A stretch of DNA of 64,000 nt from Aptenodytes patagonicus (Eukaryota; Chordata; Aves; Sphenisciformes; Spheniscidae). This document shows positions 50,901 to 62,900 of this stretch, piece by piece (the stretch's first letter is position 1; every line of letters begins with the position of its first letter). Under the pieces are notes generated by a model. It was not told the origin of the DNA and searched no databases. It saw nothing but the letters and a program-made list of their open reading frames with translations. A program made the position numbers and the translations under genes. The stretch is from contig NC_134949.1 in NCBI RefSeq assembly GCF_965638725.1, forward strand, positions 53,968,151-54,032,150. Reading direction: 5' to 3'.

Positions 50901-53900
50901 GTCTTTTTAGGGTCTTTTTAAAGAAGGCATATAGAGTAAGGTTCTCATAATTCATGTATGTGGCTGAAAGTCCTATTTTCTGTACAGTTAATTGCTTTTC
51001 ATTGACCTTCACAGTTCTTATAGTCTCCAGTTATGTTTTGAGTGCAAACAGAGAAAAGTAAGCAAAGTAGCACAGTGTAAATTAGCTAGAGTATACTGTG
51101 AAAATAAGAGTTCAAAGCTGAAAATGTCTGTCTGCTTTTTTGTAAATATCAGGTTAATACAAAAGCTGCTGAGCTGGCACAATAGTAACTTACTGCAATG
51201 CAGTACAATGTGATGCATGCTTGTTTTTTTTTCTTTTAGCGTGTTATAATTCAGCGAATTTTGCCTTGCTTGACTTCTGAATTTGTGAATCCTGATATGG
51301 TACCCTTTGTCTTGCCTAACGTTCTTCTAATTGCTGAGGAATGCACCAAAGAAGAATATATCAGGCTCATTCTGCCTGATCTTGGTCCTGTTTTTAAGCA
51401 GCAAGAACCAATCCAGGTATGTTAATTTTGTTCAGATTACAATTTTTCTCTTTGGTGTTTTTCTCCCTGAAAAATGACTAATTGTTCTATTTCCCTTTTC
51501 CAGCTTCACACAGATTGCCCAACCTGCTCTGTAGTTGTCCAAGCAGTCAGTCTTGATTCAGACAAAATAGATTTTTTTCGTAGAAATTCACAAAACCTCT
51601 ACCCCTGCTTTTTTAGATGTTTTTTCTGAGGGTGTATTTGCATTTATAGATGAGATTAGATTAGCAAGCAAGGAAACATTTAATTTACCACTCAATTCTT
51701 ATTTTTGGTTGGTTGTAGAAGGTATATTTGTAAAGGTATATTTTATTACTTATCTAGCCAATCTGAGCAGGGTTGTACAGTACAATATTTGCACATAGTC
51801 TACCAGTAGCTGAACCTATGATTAATTTTTTTTCTTGTATCCAGGTTGCTGACACTGGGATCATGGGGTGGAAAAGTTGTAACTTTGACACTCTCTTAAA
51901 AGTGCTGTTTATTGATGATAATAAAATAGTGTTTATTTGAGGGCTGTGCACAAATTTGTGAAATTTGTTTCATTTTATTTGACAAATGTGTAAGTAAAAT
52001 ACGCTTTTTTCTGTTCTTTACATGCATAAAAGTAGTAAGACATTAACATTACTGTAAAGGAGCAAAACACTTGGATCCTTTTGTCAACACCATGTGCATG
52101 ATGATTCCTGAGGATTCTGTCACTAAGTTAGGCATTGTGCCTCCACAAATAAAAGGCAGCTATGCATTCCTTCTAGCTCGCTTTGCTTTACTGCTGGATG
52201 CTATTATTTGTCTGTAAAGCACTTAAAGGGCAAGATAAACATAGGAATGAACAAGTAGACTTTTTATTTCTGGGTTTCAGAAAACCGGATCAGAGAACTC
52301 TCATTATACTGGGGAGGGGGGAAAGGGGACAACTGTGTAACTAAGAGTATCTCAGAAAATTAGAACTACTTCATGCTGTTTACTTTTGGTACACTGAGGC
52401 TTTATGTTAGCTGCTTTGCTGTCTTGAAAAAATTAAACGTCTAACTGACCGAAAGCCAGTGAACGTCTTTATGTGAACGTATTTATGCTGTTTCATCCTA
52501 AAAAGTAACATTATGTTTTGCTACCTTTAACATCAGATTTGTGAGACAATCCTCACTGCAAAAAGTTTGTCTCAAAGTTATATCTGGAGCATAATAGGCA
52601 CAAAAGTTGTTTTATTTCTTGAGAAATGAGAGAAGCAAAATACAGATTTGGGGTCAGCTCATAAAGAGCAAGCTTTGCAAAGTTTTTTTGTAGTTTTCTA
52701 GATACTATATATTAAATTCTTGCATTGACGTTTTTAATGCACACTAAGTACTAGATGACTTATTCCACTATTATTTCTGTGGTCTTTCTAGTATGACAAA
52801 GTTTGTTTAAGTAATCTAGGACAGGTTTTCAAAGTTAATATACCAGGAATTCAGGAAATTAATACAAAGGTTCAGAGTGCCAGAGGACAGAATTCCAGGC
52901 CTGACTGTCTTTGTGCAAGGCAAGACCGCCCAGTTCCTGTGTGTTTGTAACTCATGGAGAGGGGCGGATAGGGAAGGTGCCAGTGTTTCTTCCAAACGCT
53001 CTCTCAAGATGTTTTAGATTCGTATGGGGGGCCTGTTGCTTGGCTTTCATGGGATACTTGAGTTAGGAAGTGAATGTATCATAGGGAAGCTGCTGTAATT
53101 CAGTATGAAGAAATTGTTATCCAGTGTTCACAATGTCTTTGTATGAGGGAATTTATAATAGGAAAATTGAATATTTAGTTAAACTACTCATTCATATCGT
53201 ACTCTTGGAGTTAGCATGGAGTAACAGGTGTGCTGTAAATTAACATCCTAGCTTACTCTGACATAGCTTCCCAGTGTAGACAAACTCTTAATTTATATCT
53301 AGGGGAATCCCTAGAATAGTGAGTTAGCATATGATGTGCTGTAAGTTCATGTTCTAATTCAGTACACCAAAGTGTACCCTGACAGGTACTGGGCTCTGTA
53401 TTAATGAATGAAGGACATCTTGAGCAGCATTGTTTAGAGTGCAGCTACTGCTGCTTGCTTATTAGATGGTGTGTGTGCATCTGTGACTGTAACATCTTGG
53501 TTTCTACTTAAATAGATAAAAAGTATCAAATATGACCCTAGAAAGCTAAAAATAAAAGGGGTTCATTGGAACAGCATGAACTACATTCTAATTAAAGGCA
53601 GGCAGGCAGAGATATCAAAAACAATTCAGCTTTATGTTATCTTAGTTGAAAAACATTGACAGCCAGTGGAAAACAGCTGAACTGCTTCTGTGAAATCTAA
53701 ATTACTATATAGTACAATATTTAATTTAAAAGCAGTCTATTATATGCTCAAACATCTGGTTTTTACTTTAAAGGAGCTTTTCTAGTTGTTAAATAGCAGG
53801 TTTCGTTCATGTCCTTTTCAAATTTGCAAAAACAATCAAACGATCCTTCTCCAAAACTATACATTTAACTAACATAGAAATTGTCATGCCACACTATTAC

Positions 53901-56900
53901 AGGGTTGCTAGACAAGAGAAGAACAGTGTTATGAGCACATGTAGGTTTCAAAAAGCCAAGTTTAGGAAAAATAAAAATTCTTTATTCAAGAATAATTATA
54001 AAATGTAACTAGATCTGGTCCATCTCACCTTAATTCTCCCAAATTTGGGGACATTGCATCATAATCAATGTTCATGGAATGAATGAGTGAGTTTGTGTGT
54101 ATGTGTACATTTTAGGTAATTATAAATATACAACAAGAAAACACACATTAGCTGCAGTTTAAAAGAATTTCTTTTTCTTCCCTGTAAAGGAAAGCAAATG
54201 AAAGGGGGAAACTTGTAATGTGGTCTTGGTACACTTGTATTTCTACACTTTGATGCTTCTGTTTATTTGACATACAAGCATTGATTGCTACGTATTTTTA
54301 GACTTAAAAATTGAAAACTTTTCCTTGCATGAAATACTTGGCTTTTTATTATTAATGTGATACCATTCACCACAATTTATCTATCTAGTCTAACCTATTT
54401 TCTAAAATGAGTCTAGATACCAATGGATAGTCAATGACACCTGTAGCAAGTTGTCTCACCTATCTGAGATGAGACATGAGTCTTATGAGTTATGTAGCTC
54501 TTTGTATTGGAGACTGAGCCTGGATGAGTAACTTAGAATAGCAGCTGACTTTTAGAGGACTAAGCCTAAGCAAGGTGAATCCCACTATGTAAATGTGCTG
54601 TTCTAGTGTTGCTTTTTAGGTTAACATGATGTGAATTTTTTTTGTTTGGGATTTTTCATTTTATGATATACAATTTCCATGTGAGATAGAATAAAGGTAT
54701 TTTGTGTCCATATAGTAGCTGTAATATTCTTTTCATTTCGTCTCTACTTTAATTCTAGATACACATGGAATACAGCTTTTATATGTGGAGTTGTGATAAA
54801 ATGCTCTGAGGACAGCATTTGAGCCATAGTTTTTTGAAAGTTTAACTTTTTCAATAGTGATGTGTGTATAAAGATTTTCTGTGGGTGGATTTTAACAAAA
54901 GACCATGTTGTAAATAGAAGCAATAACTCCTTCCTTAGCCATTATGATTTCTTATTTCAGAAGGATTAGTCTAGAACATGCATATTTTGTTTGATTTGTA
55001 TTTGCTGGTTTTAAAATGCAATAATATGTCAAAGTGTTTTTTGTCTTCCATGCCTTCAGGCAAGCAACATGGTAAGTGATCACATTTACTGAGTTACAAG
55101 AAAACTTCTGAAGTTTTTATGATATGATACAACACACTTTAAATTGTAAGTATATGTTTCTGGAGTTAAAACTTTTGGCTTCTGAATTGTCCTTCTTTTA
55201 ATAGATCTTGTTGATCTTCCTGCAAAAAATGGACTTGCTTCTAACCAAAACTCCACCGGATGAAATAAAGAACAGTGTTCTACCAATGGTTTATAGAGCC
55301 TTGGAAGCACCTTCAATTCAGATCCAGGTATAGTAATTGCAGCCTTTATTTAAAACAATTTTTTTTTCTTTTCTTTAAACTGATGTGCCAACTTTTTATA
55401 TACTCATGTGTTTGTTTACTTGAAAAAAAAATTATAAAGTTGTGTAATATCCCTGAATGTTGAAAGAGGTGAATGTTTTATTGAAGAAAATTGTTTTAGT
55501 AAAATAAAATTTAGTTCCCTTATTTTCCAGGGAGTAACCACCTGACCGTTGTTCTAATGCTCTTATCCTAAATTCTTACTAGCCACCTTAGCAAAAAGTA
55601 GGATGTGCATTTATAGTACATTGCTTGTGCAGCAGAAACTATGCAGGCATGCATGCTCTTACCAGTCAATGAGAGAGGTGGCTTATTCTGAGGTCCTACT
55701 GGTAAGAACATGTGTGCTGACAGTTACCTTGGAAGACCTGATTTGCTGTAAAATCGTATTAATAGACCTTCTGGTGACATTTTTATATATCCATATTTTA
55801 ATTTTTCTCTTTATGCTTTCTCTACCTTTCTAAGGTGGTTCTTTGTTTCTTAAATCATTCTTCTACTGGAATTAACTTCCAGTTACCCAAAGGCATTCAG
55901 GAGTGGGAGGGGGAGATAAACAAACGAAGTATTTCTTAAAGAAGGATTTGGATAATCAGATGTGACTTTTACCTTTGCAAAGCCTTTGCAATATTATGGA
56001 GAAAGGTTTTTGTTTCTAAATACCTGGCATGAGTCTTTTTCTGCATCAGTAGTTTGGTTACTCAGGTATTTAATTGCAACATATACTTAATATTGCTGTC
56101 TCTTATTCTTTGAGGTTGGGCTGAAATCGGGTATTTTTTTTTCCTCTGTTGCTTAAGTACGTTTAATCTTGATATGCTCTTTTATCTTTTAGCCTATCAT
56201 TGTGCTGCTGCAGTGTCATTGATAGTACTCATTCATATTTGCTTGACTTCTGTAGGAAAATGTTACAGTTTGATGTAATAAAAGTTGTTTTTTATATAAA
56301 GGTGTTTTGTGAAAATGCAAGAGATTCTTGCTGTCCAAATATTTTATTATAAATTTATGAATACTCTTTTTGAAATCCATTTTCTAAGGTTCTATATACA
56401 TATCATGATGCTTTATTATTCTAGCTATTTTTAAGTGAGTCTGATAGATTAAGGTCAGCTTAGCTGAACATGATATTTCCTTAAAAGGAAAGCTTAAGAA
56501 TACATTTTAAACTAATTTTGATCTTGAGTAATATTAGTACTAATTTAATAATAAACATGCATGTTTCTTTTTAAACTTATGTGGAATTTTTTTTTATAGG
56601 AGCTTTGCCTAAACATAATTCCTACGTTTGCCAATTTAATAGATTACCCATCAATGAAAAATTCATTAATTCCAAGAATTAAAAATGCATGTTTGCAAAC
56701 TTCTTCTCTTGCTGTAAGTACCCTAATAATTTTATCTCTCAGTCCTCAGAAAATGTTGTTACCTTTAATTACTTTGACTTTTCTGCTGTTGTGTCTTTAA
56801 AGAAAAGCCCATCAATGTGCTCTGATTTCTTTTTGAGTTTTTTTTTTTTTTACTTTTTACAAATACAAAAGCACCATTTACGTTTTTACTCTAACTATTT

Positions 56901-59900
56901 TTAAGGTTGTTAACAATTTATTGTATTAATAATACTGTAAAAATTGTTGAAGTGTGTTCCACAATAATGTATGTTAACAGCATTTGCTCTGCAGAAAAGC
57001 CAAGGTTTTGTGAGCAGTGTGTAACTATATGTGTTTTCCTTTCATGAAACAAAAGGGTTTTTTTAACTTGTCTTCAGTTTTCAGATATGAAGGTTGTAGT
57101 TTCAGTAGCACCTGCTTTCTTCTAAGTATGAGTTTTGCAAGGGTTTTTTTTCCTTAGGCAAAAATATAGTAGAGAGTTTGTTTGATTCTTATCATACTTT
57201 ACAGGTCCGCGTAAACTCACTAGTGTGCCTAGGCAAGATTTTGGAGTACTTGGATAAATGGTTTGTGCTTGATGATATTTTACCTTTTCTACAACAAATT
57301 CCATCCAAGGAACCTGCAGTGCTAATGGGAATTTTAGGTAATTAATACCTTCAACTTTCTCCCCTTTTGTGCTTTGAAGTAAATCTGAAAGCTTTCTGTA
57401 TTATCATTGATAACGTTTACATAGTGTTACACTAAAATGACTATTAAAAACTTCCTGTTTATGGTTCTTAAGTACGCCCCTGTTCAGTTACCTTATGTAT
57501 TGCTGGTACTTCCGAACACTAGTGCCTGTATTTGTAGTCTTCAAGGCCCAATGCAGTTCTGAGTACTCATTGCAGTTCTTGGGCTGTGACACTTTCATGG
57601 ACTGTATGGTCCACACAGCCAGAAAGGCTGTTTTACTCAGAAGAATATATGATCTGTCTTCTTTCAGATGCTGAGCACCTTGTTGGAGCTTTTAAGATGT
57701 TACTGTTGCCTTCTCTTAACCACTCTTGCATGTCAGATGCTATAAATGATTGTCTGCAAATCTACTGCTCTTCACTGCAGGTTTTGTTAGACTCGTTTTG
57801 TTGGACATTTAAGCAGGCATGGCTGCCTTTGCACTGAAATGGAGCATAGTTTGGGTGAGATTTCACAAAACAGCTAACAAAACCTAATGGCTTGTTACAT
57901 CCAGAAAGGGAGGCGTTACTCTCAGTTGTGCTTTCCTAGTGCCACTCTGGTGCTTGCCTAACAGTATGTGTGATTTTAACAATTTGAATGGGCTCAAGGA
58001 GACCAGATGACCAGAGTCACTGCCAAGAAAGAGGTGTGACTGCGTGGCCAAGTCTGAAAGACAGTAATCATTTCTCTTACTGACAACAAAGTAGTAGACT
58101 GAAGACCATTTGTAACAAGCTGAGCTGTACCGGCAGCGGCCCTCATTAAACACTGTAATAATATGTGGTGGTAGCATTATTTTGATTTGCTCAAAATTAG
58201 CAAGACGGCATCTATCAGTACTAATTTCAAGCTGCCTGTTTCCTTTAATCCTTGCAGCTTTGACTTGTATTTGCTGTCTGAGAGTGAGGGACAGTGTATC
58301 TTTTACTTTAGTTGTATTACTCCTGAATTCTACTTGGATACAGTGGATAAGCGAACTCTAGTTTGGAAATGATGGGCTGAAATCAATTTTATCTGCTTGA
58401 GCTCTCCTTTTTTCCGGAATTGTAATACCTTCCATCTTGTGTGTAATACCTTCTTTGGCCAGCTGACAGCTCTGTTCTAATACTAACCATAGAAAGTGAG
58501 GAAAACTTCTTCTTGTATGCTAGTATGTTCAGTGTTTGCCACCAGAGGTGGACTATTTAAGCGGAGCAATCCTCCTGTCAGAAACACTATAGAACTTGTA
58601 GGCTTAACATTGGATCCCTCGTACCTGCCAGTATTTTTTTTTTCAGTGATTTTAGAACAGATAAAGACTATGTATGATTTCTGATCCTATGTGTAGCACA
58701 GCCCCAAACATTTAGGTAAGAATCTTTGTAAAATGCAATCAGAGAGCGGTGTGATAGTTACTCCTAGGCGCTTCAGTATGCCAGGAGAGAACACATCCTT
58801 AGCTAATGCAGCTTAATTTCTCAGTGGCAATTAGTCAGTTTGTGCTAACTCAGTTGCCCATGATCTGTTCAAAGATGCATATTCTCAGATAATTGACCAG
58901 GACAATACATTGCCTAGTATCAGGTTTCATAGCTGTGAAGTATTACTTTGGACCTCCTCTTGTTCTGAACTTTAGCAAAGCCTCTTGCTATAATATGTTT
59001 GTGTTGTGGAAGAGTACTTAGCTTTTATGATTCCGTTGATCATGTTTGTCCCTGCTTGCACACAGAGCCAATGTATGTTCAGATGATCGATACATATAGA
59101 GAGTGCTACTTTGTTCACATTGTTTACTAAACTTAACAATTTTTGCTATTTTGATGTTGTATGTCAGGTATTTACAAGTGTACATTTACTCATAAGAAGT
59201 TGGGAATTACCAAAGAACAGCTTGCAGGAAAAGTATTGCCCCATCTGATTCCTCTTAGTATTGAGAACAATCTTAATCTCAATCAGGTAGGAACATGACT
59301 ATGTTGCGTGCTTTTACTTGATAAATTGGCAGAGAATAGATTTAAACTGTTGTCAGAGAAAAATTCATACATTACTGTATGTCTGTGTCTGTTGTAAAAG
59401 CAAACAAACAAAACCAAAAAACCTTCCACTATTACTGTATTTGCATGTTTAAAGCTTGTTATTTTTCAGTGGATTTAACTGATGTAGTATAAAATTTCAA
59501 AATGAATACTATCACCTTCCAAATATCCTGCAAAAGCAGTTAGCTACTAACATAATTACAATTCAAATTAAAAGCTAAAGTACAGTCTTAATGTTTCTTC
59601 CTTTGCTCTTGTTTGTAAATGTTGCAGATAATGTAGAAGTGCAATCATAGGATTTTTTTTTTGAAATTTCATCTGGTAATATTCATCTGTGGTTTTTTTG
59701 TCTGGGTTGCCCTACCTTTTTTTTTTTTTTTTTTTTTAGTGATATATTTTTCACTGTTTCAGTATACACTCTGCTTGTAGTTGGGTATCTAATGGAAGAT
59801 AGTGAAGGTGGATTATAAATTATTTAAAAACCTGCAGTTTATCTGACATTGTGTATTGTAAGTTTTATGAGATACTACCTTTTAAGTTACACGTGTCTGA

Positions 59901-62900
59901 ATTCTATCACTGCAAAATCCAAACTTCTTGTATATTTCTTTTACAGTTCAATTCTTTTATTTGTGTTATAAAAGACATGCTTAATAGATTGGAGGCAGAG
60001 CATAAAACAAAACTTGAGCAACTTCATGTCATGCAAGAGCAACAGAAGTAAGTGTTTATTTACATGTGTATTAGAGAAGGAACAAGTGAGTAGAGATAAA
60101 TTTCAGTTAATTTTTTAGCAAATGTGAGAAAACTCTAGCCATGGCAATAAAAAAATCTAGCTAATTCTTACTTCAGTATTTGAGAATTACCTCAAATAAG
60201 CACTGTTGTCAGCAAAGATTTATTAGGCTAGAATGATAATAATATTGTGATGTCAATGGTTTCATAGAGTTAAAATCCTTTCCTTTTATACAGTTCAGTC
60301 ACAGTTTATTATTTTGAGTCAATAATTTTTAATTAATTCATTAAATCTAAAAGTTAATACTGAGCTCCACAAGTACAGTTTATGTCTTGCTTCTATATGC
60401 TAAGCTGCTTTTCTGTAGTTGTTGAGAACATAAATCATACTGGAGAAACATAAACATTGCAGCCTTTTAGAAGGCAGTGATATTTGAAGATGTTTAGAGC
60501 TGTTTTATGGAGTCTGATACAAGGTGAGATTTCTGAGTCAAATTAACTTGGGCTACCCAAAGTCTGTGTCACCCCGTTCAAAAGGAGGAACTAAGACCAC
60601 GTGAAATGATCATTAGGAAACCTTTACAATTCAGAATATTTACATTTTCCTGTCTCCTACAGGCATTCTACAAAAATGACAGGGCTCTCATAATGGTATT
60701 TTTTGGTATTATTTAAATGCAGAAGAATAATCTGCATTGCTGAATTAGTGTTGTGGATGTGACTGTAAAGTTATTTTTTTGTAATATGTATACTCTGCAC
60801 TATATAGATCTTTGGATATAGCTAACCAAATGAGTGTGTCTGAAGAGGCAAGATCTAGTAGTACAAGTAATCAGGTAAGTGACAATATTTTATTGCATTA
60901 CTTACATATAGAAATTTGAAATTTAAAATTACTTAGTATTTATGTTACCTTAAATTACAACGTTTCAAATAACTAAGTTTTGTTTCTTTGAACTTAAACA
61001 GATTGACAAGGTATTTAACACTAGTGGAACTGACCTTCTAACTGGAGGATCTGATAGTAAAGAGAATGAGACGTCATCAAAACAGAAAAAGGTGTGTTTT
61101 ACTTTGTTTTGCAATCCTGTTATATCCATCTGTCTAATACAAGGCTGATATGGTTGCATAAAAAGAGTATGTGTAAATATTTATCATATTTAAAGCTTTG
61201 AAAGAAAAACTAACTGCTTTTGTATAGCACAGCACCGCACATAGTCACATGTGAAGGTCCACTGAAAAATGTTCAAATCATACCCTTGAGTTTCTGTGAA
61301 AGCCTTTCCTTGAAAATAGCTTTGTACAAAGTAGACAGCAATTAGGATTATAAATTTTCGGTCACTTTCTTTCTCCTTAATTATAGATTTAAATGAAACT
61401 GAAACTTCCAGCAGTCATTTAGATAGGAAAATCAAAATAGGCAACTTTATGATAAAATTAGAAACAGAGGTGAAGATAAAATGTAGAATTTCATGTAGTA
61501 GCAAAGACTAACATTTATTGTACAGTTCAAAGTTAAGTGAAAATGAACAGTCAATATGGGGATAAATACAAGAAGCAAAGAAAAAGCATGACATGACATA
61601 GAATATTAAACAAGCATAAACTATTGTAAAATTCTTTTCAATGCTATTAATTATGTAAATGGCTCCCCAGAATCTATACATTTTATCATTTCCATTTCTA
61701 GTTATCTGAACCCTCTCACTAATTTTAGACTAAGGGGGAATGATTTCATGATTTTATCCTTCATCATTAACAAAAATAGAGTTAAAATCCTGAAAAGCCT
61801 CTTAAGCAATGTTAAAATAAAATTCCGTTTCCAACTCCATGGTCAGTTGCAGTTCTATATCAAGTGCCAGTTGGTAACCATATAAAAACAAAAACCGTGA
61901 AGAACATTTTTTCTTATGCTCAACATTAAGAAGACAAAGCTAAAATGGTTTTGTTGTGATACCTCTTTATTTGAAATCTGCTCAAATTTCTCATTATGCT
62001 ATTTTTAATATTGTATTTATTTGCTTTCAGTACTTTTTAGCAATATGATGAGTATTATAATAGATTTTGTGCTTATCCACTTTCTTTTGTATAAATAATA
62101 TATGTTGTTCTGCCACATATTGAAATGACAGTGCTATTTATGAAATAAAAATATCAGTGTAAGAATAACCATTCTGTGCAACTTAGTGTCAGTTCTTTCC
62201 CTTTTAAAGGCATCACTTACACTTGAAGAGAAGCAAAAGTTAGCTAAAGAGCAAGAACAGGCACAGAAACTGAAAAGCCAGCAACCTCTTAAGCCACAAG
62301 CAACTGCAGTAACACCTCCAGTGAAGCAGGTGAGAAAGAACAGTTTCCACTGGAGCTGTGATGCTTTTTCCTTTCAAGTGCTGTGTGCATTTAGCGTTTT
62401 TTTTCTCCTGTGAGTCACCTTTGTTTTCACTGGTAATACAATGCCACAGCTGAGAAAAACTAAAACAAATTTTAATCTGCCTTCCATTTGCATCATTAGC
62501 AATATTTCCCACTTTTTAAATTACAGGTGTTTCCAAAGGAATAATTATTATTGGAAGGCCATTGTTCTAGATAAGGAAAAAGCACATATTAAAAAAGCTT
62601 TTGCTCTGAAGAGTTTATTAACTGAATACATAAAGGGCTTGGGGATAGGAATGGGGCATGTAAGCAAACGTCACAGTAGTACTTTGTGTATAGTCTTAGT
62701 TGTCAAATTAAAGGTGTATAACAATTAGTTCTAAGTAGCAAAGAACGAAAATAACCTAATTGCTTTTGTGTATAATTACTTTTCATGCCCAATTCCATGC
62801 AGTAAGTTCTAATTTCTGAAAAATGAATGCCACTTCTGTTGGCATTGATAAAGACTGTTGCTAGAGTGTTTGTACAGGAAAAGCATTTAACTGCATTTTA

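Noticed and set aside
57586..58684. Open frames of 60-97 codons in SCYL2 intron 13
   Set aside because: They occur on both strands, lack splice signals in phase and match nothing recognised.
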